64,000 nt of DNA from Prolixibacteraceae bacterium. GTDB lineage: Bacteria > Bacteroidota > Bacteroidia > Bacteroidales > Prolixibacteraceae. Below, in pieces: positions 45,273 to 53,906 of the stretch. The translations under genes and the position numbers were made by a program. The stretch lies in contig CP081303.1 of NCBI GenBank assembly GCA_019720755.1, positions 3,331,501 to 3,395,500 on the forward strand, given 5' to 3'. Within the stretch, counting starts at the first letter, position 1. Every line of letters starts with the position of its first letter. Under the pieces are notes generated by a model that worked only from the letters and a program-made list of their open reading frames with translations, had not been told where the DNA came from and made no database searches.

Positions 45273-45905
45273 ATGGAAGACTTACAATTGGAAGTAACGA
45301 AAAAGTTAGTGGAGATCAATACAATTAAAATCTCACCAGAGAGTCCTTTTACTTGGGCTTCAGGTTGGAAATCTCCTATTTATTGTGACAATAGAAAGGT
45401 ACTTTCTTATCCTGCTGTTCGTACTTTTATTGCAAAGCAGTTTGCTGCATTAGTACGTGAGAAATACCCAAATGCTGAGGTTATCGCAGGGGTAGCAACA
45501 GGAGCTATTGCTCACGGTGTTTTGGTTGCAGAGGAGTTAGGTCTTCCTTTTGTTTATGTAAGATCTAAGCCGAAAGATCATGGTTTGGAAAATCTTATTG
45601 AAGGAGATTTGAATCCTGGACAAAAGGTTGTAATTATTGAAGACTTAGTTTCTACTGGAGTGAGTTCATTAAAAGCTGCCGAGGCTGTTCGTAATTTTGG
45701 AGGTGATGTGCTTGGAATGATGGCAATCTTTACCTACAACTTTACTATTGCTACGGAGAATTTTGAAGAAGCTAATATTGAATTGACTACTCTAAGTAAG
45801 TACCAAAATCTTTTGGAACTTGCATTAAGTAATGGAGACATTACAGAAGAGCAGAAAGTGGACTTGGATGGCTGGAGAAAAGATCCTGCTAACTGGGGAC
45901 GCTAG
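45273..45905 (+). CDS. pyrE: Orotate phosphoribosyltransferase
   Basis: This 210-residue protein makes OMP from orotate and PRPP in pyrimidine synthesis. Substrate motifs PFTWASGWKSPIYCDNR, VIAGVATGAIAHGVLVAEELGLPFVYVRSKPKDHG and the PRPP loop VVIIEDLVSTGVSSLKAAEAVR are all clear. A TACCTTTG -7 box at 45227-45234 would give a ~32-nt leader. It ends at its own terminator. Confidence 0.96.
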   Translation: MEDLQLEVTKKLVEINTIKISPESPFTWASGWKSPIYCDNRKVLSYPAVRTFIAKQFAALVREKYPNAEVIAGVATGAIAHGVLVAEELGLPFVYVRSKPKDHGLENLIEGDLNPGQKVVIIEDLVSTGVSSLKAAEAVRNFGGDVLGMMAIFTYNFTIATENFEEANIELTTLSKYQNLLELALSNGDITEEQKVDLDGWRKDPANWGR

Positions 45906-45925
45906 TCTCTTAAATACCATATTTT

Positions 45926-45958
45926 AAAGGCTATTTCGTTTGTGAAATAGCCTTTTTT
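45926..45958 (+). terminator. Terminator of pyrE
   Basis: A perfect 12-bp stem (45926-45937 with 45944-45955) has a 6-nt loop and a T-run. Confidence 0.9.
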
Positions 45959-46019
45959 ATGGTGTTGTTTGTCATGACATTGTCGAAATAAGCTTTATTT
46001 TTGAAAAAAAATTGAAACA

Positions 46020-46484
46020 ATGGGTTTAGAGAAATATACAAGTGAGGTGGTAAACCTAGATTGGAATCAAGAGGTTGTATTTGAGAAATTGAGCTCTTTT
46101 AAAACTTTTGAAGCACTTTTTACTCCAGAAAATATTGAAAAAGTGAAGAGTCAGGTAAAAGATGCCCCTGATTTCAAAATTGAAGACTTTGAAGCAACTG
46201 TGGACACCTGTTCGTTTAAAGTTGGTTCTATCGGACGTACCGGTCTTCAGATAATCAATAGAGAACCTGCCAAGGAGATTAAAATGACTGGACATGGAAC
46301 GGTTCCATTTAAATTTACTTTATGGATTCAGATTTTACCTGTCGCTAATGCTACTTCTAAAGTGAGGTTAACACTTCATGCAGATATGAACATGATGATG
46401 AAGATGATGGTTGGTAAAAAATTGAAAAAAGGAATTGATCAACTAGCCAATGGCATGCAACAAATTCCTTTTGGTATGTTATAA
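46020..46484 (+). CDS. SRPBCC (START-like) family protein
   Basis: This 154-residue protein has a START/polyketide-cyclase-like helix-grip pattern: EVVNLDWNQEVVFEKLSSF at the start, then beta-strands, and a long C-terminal helix (VGKKLKKGIDQLANGMQQIPFGML). These folds bind hydrophobic ligands; the ligand here is unknown. It is placed between pyrE and birA, a neighbourhood I recall from other Bacteroidota. No catalytic motif is visible. Confidence 0.7.
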   Translation: MGLEKYTSEVVNLDWNQEVVFEKLSSFKTFEALFTPENIEKVKSQVKDAPDFKIEDFEATVDTCSFKVGSIGRTGLQIINREPAKEIKMTGHGTVPFKFTLWIQILPVANATSKVRLTLHADMNMMMKMMVGKKLKKGIDQLANGMQQIPFGML

Positions 46485-46507
46485 TAGTTTAAAGATAAGC
46501 TTGGTGT

Positions 46508-47263
46508 CTATGAATTCATGGATGCCAAACTTACCTCTTTGAAATTATATACTCTTTGTTGAAGAGTCCGATCTTCTATGATTAATTGGCCATATTCGTT
46601 TACGCCAATAATTTTTCCTTCGAATATTCCATTTTGGTCTTTGAATTTCGTCCACTGACCTTTTAAGTAAAGATCTTGATGATATGCTGTATCCAGCTTT
46701 TCTGGATGATTCTCCATGACTTGCCAATATGTCTCTAACTCGTCAAGAAGCAATGTGAACTCTTCTTGAAGGTTATAGTCGATGCTTGTTATCTGTGTGA
46801 TTGAGATAGGGTTGGGGGCATCTGAAATAAATTCTCTTTGGTTTACATTAAGCCCAACCCCAGCAATCGCTTGTTTAATTTCCGTCGCAAGCCATTGTGT
46901 CTCTATTAGGATGCCACATATCTTTTTATGACTTACATAGATGTCATTAGGCCATTTGATTTGTACTTTATCCACTCCTTTTTGTCTTAAATAAGATACA
47001 ATGGCCAAAGAAATAGCCTGTGAGATATAGAACTGATTCCCTATCTTCAAATCTTTCGGTTCTAGAAGAAGGGTGAAGGTGAGATTCTTTCCTTTTTCAC
47101 TCTCCCAATGATTGCCTTTCTGTCCTTTGCCACTGTTTTGATAGTCTGTCACGACAACCGTGCCATGAAGCTGACTTTTTGTCTTGAAAAGTTCGTTGGC
47201 ATAATTATTGGTAGAATCAATATGATCAAATTGTATTTTGGTATGGCCTATTGCTCTTTGCAT
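46508..47263 (-). CDS. birA: Biotin--[acetyl-CoA-carboxylase] ligase
   Basis: This 251-residue protein attaches biotin to carboxylase subunits through biotinyl-AMP. DSTNNYANELF, VVTDYQNSGKGQKGNHWES, NLTFTLLL, IKWPNDIYVSHKKICGILIET and AGVGLNVNQ are the catalytic motifs. It lacks the N-terminal DNA-binding domain of E. coli BirA, so it is an enzyme only. It diverges from rsfS. Confidence 0.93.
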   Translation of the reverse strand: MQRAIGHTKIQFDHIDSTNNYANELFKTKSQLHGTVVVTDYQNSGKGQKGNHWESEKGKNLTFTLLLEPKDLKIGNQFYISQAISLAIVSYLRQKGVDKVQIKWPNDIYVSHKKICGILIETQWLATEIKQAIAGVGLNVNQREFISDAPNPISITQITSIDYNLQEEFTLLLDELETYWQVMENHPEKLDTAYHQDLYLKGQWTKFKDQNGIFEGKIIGVNEYGQLIIEDRTLQQRVYNFKEVSLASMNS

Positions 47264-47389
47264 GAAGTTTGATTTCTGAATTATTTATTAATGGATACAA
47301 TATTAATATCCTTTGCGTGGAATATAATATTTTCAGATTAAAATATATCTTTGTCAATAGGTCTAGTATAAAAAAACGTCCTAGTATTT

Positions 47390-47749
47390 ATGAACGAAAC
47401 CCAAAAATTAATTGACTCTATTGTAGAGGGAATACAACAAAAAAGAGGTAAAGATGTTAAATTGATAGACCTTCGAGATGTTGAGGGGGCAAGTACTGAT
47501 TTTATGATAATCTGTCATGGTAGTTCCTCTGTGAATGTCGATGCTATTTGTAACGGTATTGCAGAAGAAGTTTTAAAAACAATTCATGTGGATTCTCGTA
47601 CTGTCGAAGGTCTACGAAATGCACAGTGGGTTGTATTGGATTACTTTGATGTGATTGTCCACGTATTTCAAGAGAGTGATCGTTCTTTCTATAATATAGA
47701 AGACTTATGGTCTGATGGAGTATTTACCACAATTGATAGTGAAAATTAA
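47390..47749 (+). CDS. rsfS: Ribosome silencing factor
   Basis: This 119-residue protein binds L14 on the 50S subunit and blocks subunit joining when nutrients are scarce. It has KDVKLIDLRDVEGASTDFMIICHGSSS, RTVEGLRNAQWVVLDYFDVIVHVF and YNIEDLW, the RsfS core. A TATCTTTG box lies at 47346-47353. It is followed by ftsH after 8 bp, as usual in Bacteroidota. Confidence 0.95.
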   Translation: MNETQKLIDSIVEGIQQKRGKDVKLIDLRDVEGASTDFMIICHGSSSVNVDAICNGIAEEVLKTIHVDSRTVEGLRNAQWVVLDYFDVIVHVFQESDRSFYNIEDLWSDGVFTTIDSEN

Positions 47750-47757
47750 ACGCAAGT

Positions 47758-49824
47758 ATGGCTAAAGATAGTAATAAAAAAGGCTGGAACATGCCTAAGC
47801 AAGGTAAGCCGGGAAGTAACGGCAAGGGGGGATTATCTCAAAAATTTAATCCCTTTATTTTCTTCTTAATCATTACCTTGCTATTTGTAGCATTCCAGTT
47901 TTTTGCTGGAGGTAGTGGTGCTATTGAAAAAAATTGGAACGAAATTCGTCCAATGTTTGTAAATAGAGATGTCGAAAAAGTAGTAGTAATAAATAAGGAT
48001 AGAGCTGAATATTATCTAAAAGCGGACAAACTAAAGAAGTATGAAAGCGACCTGAAAGGTACTTTTTCTAAGCCATCGCCTGAAGGACCTCAGTTTTATA
48101 GCCAAATTGGTGATGTGACTGTATTTTCACAACAATTGGATAGAGCACAAAAGAATATTCCAGAAGTTGACCGTGTGATACCAAGTTATAATACAAGAAC
48201 CGATTCAATGGGTATATTCTTTAATATACTTCCTATTTTGGTGATTATATTTATTTGGTTCTACTTATTTCGTCGTATGGGAAAAGGCGGTGCTGGTGGT
48301 GGTGCTGGTGGTATCTTTAACGTTGGTAAATCCCAAGCAAAAGTAATTGAGAAAGGGGAGAAAGTAGATACTACTTTTAAAGATGTTGCAGGTTTATCTG
48401 AGGCAAAGCAAGAGATCGAAGAGATTGTAGACTTCTTGAAAATGCCAGAGAAATATACGAAATTGGGTGGTAAGATACCACGTGGTGCTCTTTTAGTTGG
48501 CCCTCCAGGTACCGGAAAGACTTTGCTTGCTAAAGCGGTTGCTGGTGAAGCTGGTGTTCCTTTCTTCTCTATGTCAGGTTCTGATTTCGTAGAGATGTTT
48601 GTAGGAGTAGGAGCCTCTCGTGTAAGAGACCTTTTTAAACAAGCAAAAGAGAAGTCTCCTTGTATCATTTTTATTGATGAGATTGATGCTATTGGTAGAG
48701 CTCGTGGTAAAAATGGCGGATTTTCATCCAATGATGAGCGTGAGAATACGTTGAACCAGTTGTTAACTGAGATGGATGGTTTCGGAACGAACTCTGGTGT
48801 GATTATACTTGCTGCAACAAACCGTGCTGATATCTTAGATAGAGCATTGATGAGAGCGGGACGTTTTGATCGCCAAATTCATGTGGATCTTCCAGATTTA
48901 AATGATAGAAAAGCAATCTTTAAAGTTCACCTACGTCCATTGAAGATAAGTGAGGATTTTGATTCTGATTTCTTGGCTAAACAGACACCAGGTTTTTCTG
49001 GAGCGGATATTGCAAATGTTTGTAACGAAGCGGCTTTATATGCTGCAAGAAAGAAGAAGGACTTTATCGAAAAGCAAGATTTCTTAGACGCTGTCGATCG
49101 TATCGTTGGTGGATTGGAGAAAAAGAATAAGATATTAACACCATTGGAGAAAAAGACGATTGCCTTCCACGAGGCGGGTCATGCTTCTGTTAGTTGGTTG
49201 TTAGAACATGCACACCCATTGGTGAAAGTGACTATTGTTCCCCGTGGTTATGCATTGGGAGCTGCATGGTATCTTCCAGAAGAACGTCAGATTACTACCA
49301 AAGAGCAACTTCTAGATGAGATGTGTGCTACTCTTGGAGGACGTGCTGCTGAAGAGATTATTTTTGGTCGTATCTCGACAGGTGCTCAAAATGATTTAGA
49401 GAAAGTTACCAAATTGGCTTACTCGATGATCTCTGTCTATGGTATGAGTGATAAAGTGGGTAATGTAAGTTTCTATGACTCATCAGGACGTCAAGATTAT
49501 GGTTTTTCAAAACCATATAGTGATGAAACAGCAGTAATGATAGATCATGAAGTTCGTAATTTGATTCAAGAATCTTATGAAAGAGCGAAAGATATCATTC
49601 GCTCTAATCAAGAAGGTTTTGAAGAGTTAGCAAACACGCTACTTACTAGTGAGGTGATATTCTCGGATGATGTGGAGAAGATCTTTGGTGCTCGTCCATG
49701 GAAAAGTAAAACCGATGAGTTGGAAGATGCTTATAATGCGGATCATAAAGCTGAGGAGATGAAAAATACTTCTGAGAATATTGAAAAGGATGAAGAAGAT
49801 TTAAATGAACAAACGACGGTTTAG
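47758..49824 (+). CDS. ftsH: ATP-dependent zinc metalloprotease FtsH
   Basis: This 688-residue membrane protease degrades misassembled membrane proteins and regulators. Two TM helices (about 30-48 and 143-163) flank a periplasmic domain. A Gly-rich linker ([13 protein letters not shown]) leads to the AAA domain, with Walker A GPPGTGKT at 248-255, the pore loop [11 protein letters not shown] and an SRH region. The zinc site HEAGH starts at residue 471. The acidic C-terminal tail is long. It is probably co-transcribed with rsfS. Confidence 0.97.
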   Translation: MAKDSNKKGWNMPKQGKPGSNGKGGLSQKFNPFIFFLIITLLFVAFQFFAGGSGAIEKNWNEIRPMFVNRDVEKVVVINKDRAEYYLKADKLKKYESDLKGTFSKPSPEGPQFYSQIGDVTVFSQQLDRAQKNIPEVDRVIPSYNTRTDSMGIFFNILPILVIIFIWFYLFRRMGKGGAGGGAGGIFNVGKSQAKVIEKGEKVDTTFKDVAGLSEAKQEIEEIVDFLKMPEKYTKLGGKIPRGALLVGPPGTGKTLLAKAVAGEAGVPFFSMSGSDFVEMFVGVGASRVRDLFKQAKEKSPCIIFIDEIDAIGRARGKNGGFSSNDERENTLNQLLTEMDGFGTNSGVIILAATNRADILDRALMRAGRFDRQIHVDLPDLNDRKAIFKVHLRPLKISEDFDSDFLAKQTPGFSGADIANVCNEAALYAARKKKDFIEKQDFLDAVDRIVGGLEKKNKILTPLEKKTIAFHEAGHASVSWLLEHAHPLVKVTIVPRGYALGAAWYLPEERQITTKEQLLDEMCATLGGRAAEEIIFGRISTGAQNDLEKVTKLAYSMISVYGMSDKVGNVSFYDSSGRQDYGFSKPYSDETAVMIDHEVRNLIQESYERAKDIIRSNQEGFEELANTLLTSEVIFSDDVEKIFGARPWKSKTDELEDAYNADHKAEEMKNTSENIEKDEEDLNEQTTV

Positions 49825-49857
49825 ATCAATATCTATATAGATTATATTCATATAATT

Positions 49858-49889
49858 AAAGAGCACCTACTTGAAGGTGCTCTTTTTTT
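49858..49889 (+). terminator. Terminator of ftsH
   Basis: An 11-bp stem (49858-49868 with 49875-49885) based on GAGCACCT/AGGTGCTC has a 6-nt loop and is followed by a T-run to 49889. Confidence 0.9.
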
Positions 49890-50061
49890 ATATGTAACTT
49901 TTGATGTATTATCTTTCTCTCATTCTCCGATGAAATAGATAGAATACATTGTAATAAGCATACAGCTAAGTTATTTTTTCTTACATTTGCATGACTAATT
50001 GATAGAGGAGTGTTAAAAAGTATTATTAAACTAAAGTGTTTTAGGTAAGAGTATCATAAAG

Positions 50062-50310
50062 ATGTTAAGTTTACAAAAGGTCCGTAAAGAGTATGATCGT
50101 TATGATGAAGGATGGGTTCTATTGTCCTTCTCAAACGACAATGAGATGCTGGAGGATATAACTTTTTCTCTTCAAGATTTAAAGATCGTTTCTATGTTAT
50201 TAGACTATAGAGATGAAAATATCAATGCTGGAGGTTTTTCTTTTTTATATGTAAGACCACAGGATGAGATGGCAGCGAAGGTTATTGTTGAACAATATAA
50301 AATATACTAA
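50062..50310 (+). CDS. Small conserved-type protein, possibly DUF2007-like
   Basis: This 82-residue protein has no signal peptide or TM helix. The sequence GWVLLSFSNDNEMLEDITFSLQDLKIVSMLLDYR and FLYVRPQDEMAAKVIVEQY suggests an alpha/beta ACT-like or DUF2007-like fold (strand, helix, strand, then a helix ending in a valine-rich stretch). This is weak. It starts a gene string that continues with cdsA 5 bp later. A TACATTTG box lies at 49982-49989. Confidence 0.55.
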   Translation: MLSLQKVRKEYDRYDEGWVLLSFSNDNEMLEDITFSLQDLKIVSMLLDYRDENINAGGFSFLYVRPQDEMAAKVIVEQYKIY

Positions 50311-50315
50311 ACCCA

Positions 50316-51140
50316 TTGAATAATTTACAACAGAGAATATTGACGGGCATCCTGTTTGTATGTACGTTGGTTGGATCCATAGCCATTGGGAAATGGACAT
50401 TTTTTGCACTTTTTATTTTGATTTCTTATTTGGCTACCAATGAATTTTACCATTTAGCCTATAGAGCAAAAGCTCGTCCTAATCGAAAGATAGGTATTGC
50501 TACTAGTATCTATATCTTTATTTCGTTTTTCCTTATTGCTTCAGGTTTGGTCCCATCAAAAGTAACTTTGGGTATCATCCCTCTGATTGTAGGACTTTTC
50601 GTTTATGAACTCTACAGGGATTCTAAAGTGCCTTTTTTAAATTTAGCCTTTACGATTCTAGGATTGGTTTATGTTACCACACCGTTGGCATTGTTTAACT
50701 TTTTTGTCTTTCCTCCTTCAGTAACAGGCACTCCTGTTTATTCTCCCCATCTTTTAATGGGAATATTTATTTTTGTTTGGATTAATGATTCTGGAGCTTA
50801 TCTAGTTGGATCTAGGTTTGGTAGACATAAGCTTTTTGAGCGAATATCTCCTAAGAAAACTTGGGAAGGTAGTATTGGAGGTGGTGTGCTCACGATGAGT
50901 GCAGCGGTCGTGATGAGCCGTATTTTTCCACAATATGGACTGATTGATATGGTTGTAGTGGCGCTTATCACTGTAATCGCTGGTACATTAGGTGATCTTG
51001 TTGAGTCTATGTTCAAAAGAAGTATTGAGGTGAAAGATAGCGGCTCTTTTTTTCCTGGACATGGTGGTTTGTTAGATCGTTTTGATAGCATAATACTCGC
51101 AGCACCAATGGTCTATTTTTATTTTCGATTAATATCTTAA
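50316..51140 (+). CDS. cdsA: Phosphatidate cytidylyltransferase
   Basis: This 274-residue polytopic protein (about eight TM helices) makes CDP-diacylglycerol. The signature near the C-terminus, RISPKKTWEGSIGGG and GDLVESMFKRSIEVKDSGSFFPGHGGLLDRFDS, is clear. The start codon is TTG: the reading MNNLQQRILTGILFV fits the family N-terminus and no ATG is available nearby. It is 5 bp after the small upstream gene. It feeds pssA and psd downstream. Confidence 0.94.
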   Translation: MNNLQQRILTGILFVCTLVGSIAIGKWTFFALFILISYLATNEFYHLAYRAKARPNRKIGIATSIYIFISFFLIASGLVPSKVTLGIIPLIVGLFVYELYRDSKVPFLNLAFTILGLVYVTTPLALFNFFVFPPSVTGTPVYSPHLLMGIFIFVWINDSGAYLVGSRFGRHKLFERISPKKTWEGSIGGGVLTMSAAVVMSRIFPQYGLIDMVVVALITVIAGTLGDLVESMFKRSIEVKDSGSFFPGHGGLLDRFDSIILAAPMVYFYFRLIS

Positions 51141-51180
51141 CTTTTTTGATAATATACAATTAATTATTGCTTAGTAAACT

Positions 51181-51837
51181 ATGACAACTATTCACAAAGA
51201 AGGATTTGGCATTATTGCTTTCTTCCTTATAGTTTTAGCGGGACTGGATACTTTAGTTTGGTTTTCCGGTGAGAGGATTTTCTTTTGGGTTATGTTATGT
51301 TTAACAATCCCTTTCTTTACTTTGGTAGTACGTTTTTTTCGTTATCCTAAGCGAGTTGCGAAGGTCGATGACTCTTTGGTTATTTCTCCTGCAGATGGTC
51401 AAATTGTGGCTATCGAAGAGGTTTATGAACCTGAGTTTTTTGAGGACAAACGTATTATGGTTTCTGTTTTTATGACTGTTTTTAATGTTCATATCAATTG
51501 GATTCCAGTAAAAGGAGTTGTGAAATTCTTTAGACATCATAAAGGACGTTTCTTATCTGCTTATCTACCTAAATCTTCAACTGATAATGAAAGAACAACA
51601 ATGGTTGTTGAGTTGGAGAATAAGCAAGAGGTTCTTTTTCGCCAAATTGCTGGTGCTGTTGCAAAACGAATTATTAGTTACCCAAAAGAGGGAGATGTAG
51701 TAGATCAAAATACTCAATTGGGCTTTATCCGTTTTGGTTCACGTGTTGATGTTTATCTTCCATTAGGAACAGATATAAATGTTGAAATGGGAGAGATTGT
51801 AAAAGGGACTGAAACCGTTTTGGCGAAAGTTCAATAG
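51181..51837 (+). CDS. psd: Phosphatidylserine decarboxylase (short form)
   Basis: This 218-residue protein has N-terminal TM segments (about 8-50). Motifs ISPADGQIV, NVHINWIPVKG and GFIRFGSRVDVYLP follow; the Gly-Ser of FGS is the self-cleavage site that creates the pyruvoyl group. It turns phosphatidylserine into phosphatidylethanolamine. It is located 12 bp before pssA, which makes its substrate. Confidence 0.93.
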   Translation: MTTIHKEGFGIIAFFLIVLAGLDTLVWFSGERIFFWVMLCLTIPFFTLVVRFFRYPKRVAKVDDSLVISPADGQIVAIEEVYEPEFFEDKRIMVSVFMTVFNVHINWIPVKGVVKFFRHHKGRFLSAYLPKSSTDNERTTMVVELENKQEVLFRQIAGAVAKRIISYPKEGDVVDQNTQLGFIRFGSRVDVYLPLGTDINVEMGEIVKGTETVLAKVQ

Positions 51838-51849
51838 TCATCTTTTGTT

Positions 51850-52581
51850 ATGATAAAAAAGCATATTCCTAACTGTATTACAAGTCTGAACATTATTTCT
51901 GGTGTTTTGGCTGTTTTCTTTGCGCTTTATGGAGAGTTAACACTGTCTGTTATTGCGATTTTTTGCGGTGCTATATTTGATTTTTGTGATGGTTTAATTG
52001 CAAGAGCTCTTAAAGCATATTCAGATATTGGAAAAGAGCTAGACTCTCTTGCAGATATGATTACATTTGGTTTTGCTCCAGGAGCATTGATGTTTGCAAT
52101 ACTTCAAATATCACTTGATGGAGCAGTTGCTTCACCTAAAGAACTGATCTCTTCAGAATATTTAGGGTTTTATCTGTGTTCTTTGTTTATTCCAGTCTTT
52201 TCAGGATTGCGTCTCGCAAAGTTTAATGTTGACACAAGACAGTCTGAATCGTTCATAGGAATGCCAACACCTGCAAATGCAATATTTTGGTCTTCTTTAG
52301 CTCTCATGAGAGTGGGAAATACCTCCATGGATCTTTCATTGATCTTTAATCCTTGGGTGATTATTTTGCTAGGAATAGTAACGTCTTTGTTGTTGGTTTC
52401 TGAGATTCCCATGTTTTCATTTAAGTTTAAAACGTTATCCCTAAAGGAGAATAAATTACGTTTTTCATTTTTAATTGCAGTCATCGTCTTGATTGGAGTG
52501 TTTGGAATCTTAGGAATTGCATTTTCGATTTTACTTTATGTCTTTTTATCTGTGTTGCAGTACTTCTTGCACCGAAAATAA
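51850..52581 (+). CDS. pssA: CDP-diacylglycerol--serine O-phosphatidyltransferase
   Basis: This 243-residue membrane protein has the CDP-alcohol phosphatidyltransferase motif DFCDGLIARALKAYSDIGKELDSLAD (Asp-Gly-x2-Ala-Arg-x8-Gly-x3-Asp-x3-Asp) at about residues 44-69 and several TM helices. It makes phosphatidylserine. Together with cdsA and psd it forms the phosphatidylethanolamine branch. Confidence 0.94.
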   Translation: MIKKHIPNCITSLNIISGVLAVFFALYGELTLSVIAIFCGAIFDFCDGLIARALKAYSDIGKELDSLADMITFGFAPGALMFAILQISLDGAVASPKELISSEYLGFYLCSLFIPVFSGLRLAKFNVDTRQSESFIGMPTPANAIFWSSLALMRVGNTSMDLSLIFNPWVIILLGIVTSLLLVSEIPMFSFKFKTLSLKENKLRFSFLIAVIVLIGVFGILGIAFSILLYVFLSVLQYFLHRK

Positions 52582-52605
52582 AAGCTACTACATAATATTT
52601 AAAAG

Positions 52606-52635
52606 TCCTTTCTATGGTTAGAAAGGATTTTTTTT
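52606..52635 (+). terminator. Terminator of the cdsA-psd-pssA string
   Basis: A perfect 9-bp stem (52606-52614 with 52619-52627) has loop TGGT and is followed by eight T. Confidence 0.85.
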
Positions 52636-52664
52636 GTATTTTAATTATCGAATAGAAAAATATC

Positions 52665-53159
52665 ATGACAAATTCACAAGATGCCATATTTGAAGATCTG
52701 AATCGTGCATTAAGTGGGATTTCAGACAAAGATTTGCGTTTTTTCCCTATTGATCGCTTCAAGACGCAACTGGAAATTTTACTGCAACATCGAGATCAAT
52801 GTCCTGAATGCAATATGCTTTTGAAAAAAACGAAGGAGGTAGTGCCACTTATCCCTATTGCTATAACAGATGTTGGCAAAGAGAGAAAGCAAGTGGATAG
52901 ACTTCTTCGAGATATCGAGCGTCATTTGCGTAAGGTTCACCATCTTTTGCCTGAATACTACTATGCGGCCCGCTATGGTTCTATTTTTGCTGCCATTACT
53001 GTCGTTATTTCATTGATTGCCTTATGGTGTTTTCCGTCTGATAATTCTGTACTTGTTATTATTACGTTGACCTTCATATCTCTTATATTGGGTTTTTTGT
53101 GGGGGAATATTAAAGACAAACGTTTCGCTGGAGAGATAGAACACAAATCTAAAAAATAA
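52665..53159 (+). CDS. Small membrane protein of unknown function
   Basis: This 164-residue protein has a helical, charged N-terminal part (1-105) with one CPEC pair. Two TM helices (about 104-122 and 127-146) and a short basic tail follow. No family was recognised. The gene lies 16 bp before the deoxynucleoside kinase gene and may share its transcript. The single CxxC pair is not enough to call a zinc site. Confidence 0.6.
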   Translation: MTNSQDAIFEDLNRALSGISDKDLRFFPIDRFKTQLEILLQHRDQCPECNMLLKKTKEVVPLIPIAITDVGKERKQVDRLLRDIERHLRKVHHLLPEYYYAARYGSIFAAITVVISLIALWCFPSDNSVLVIITLTFISLILGFLWGNIKDKRFAGEIEHKSKK

Positions 53160-53175
53160 GATTCTCATATAAGAT

Positions 53176-53808
53176 ATGGATATTAATTTCCTTGTAATAG
53201 AAGGTAATATTGGTGCAGGAAAGACGACCCTTTCCTCTATGATAAGTGAAAAACATAATGCAAAGTTGGTTTTAGAACAGTTTTCAGATAATCCTTTTCT
53301 TCCCAAATTTTATAAGGACCCTGAAAAATTTTCTTTCCCCTTAGAGATGTCATTTATGGCTGAGAGATATAATCAGTTGAAACAGCAAACAGATTTGGAG
53401 TTGTTTAAAAGTTTTACCGTTTCTGATTATTACTTTATGAAGTCGTTGATATTCTCCAAATCTACGTTACAACCTGATGAATATGGTTTGTATCGTAAAT
53501 TTTTTGATATCATATATCAGAATATTCCAAAGCCATCACTCTACGTTTATCTTCATTTAAGTACGGAGAGGTTGATGGAAAATATATCCAAACGAGGACG
53601 TAGTTACGAAACGGAGATTACTTTAGACTATTTGAAGAAAATTACAGATGGCTATTTTAACTTCTTTTCTCAACAAAAAGATTTTCCTATTGTTGCAATT
53701 ACTACAGATGAGTTAGATTTTGTGAAAAATAGAGATGATTATGACAAAATAGAGCAGTTGATTTTTGGAGAACGTTATCCAAAAGGTTTAACTAGGTTAA
53801 TACCTTAG
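53176..53808 (+). CDS. Deoxynucleoside kinase
   Basis: This 210-residue P-loop kinase has GNIGAGKTTLSSMI at residues ~10-23, then LEQFSDNPFLPKFY, MSFMAERYNQLK, KSLIFSKSTLQPDEYGLYRKFFD and a lid region ISKRGRSYE. This matches dNK/dGK-type salvage kinases. Substrate preference (dA, dG or dC) cannot be told. Confidence 0.88.
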   Translation: MDINFLVIEGNIGAGKTTLSSMISEKHNAKLVLEQFSDNPFLPKFYKDPEKFSFPLEMSFMAERYNQLKQQTDLELFKSFTVSDYYFMKSLIFSKSTLQPDEYGLYRKFFDIIYQNIPKPSLYVYLHLSTERLMENISKRGRSYETEITLDYLKKITDGYFNFFSQQKDFPIVAITTDELDFVKNRDDYDKIEQLIFGERYPKGLTRLIP

Positions 53809-53906
53809 CTTAGAACAAAAAATTGCTTAAAAACTTTTTCATAATTAACAAATCATTTTACTTTTGTGTATAATGTAGAAATAAGTGGTTTTTAGAAAAC
53901 TAATAG

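Noticed and set aside
46496-46531. Terminator hairpin between the SRPBCC gene and birA
   Set aside because: The stem has several mismatches, overlaps the birA coding end and lacks a T-run.
48261-48731. 156-residue minus-strand frame inside ftsH
   Set aside because: It is antisense to the strongly conserved AAA domain and has a low-complexity proline run. It is a shadow frame.
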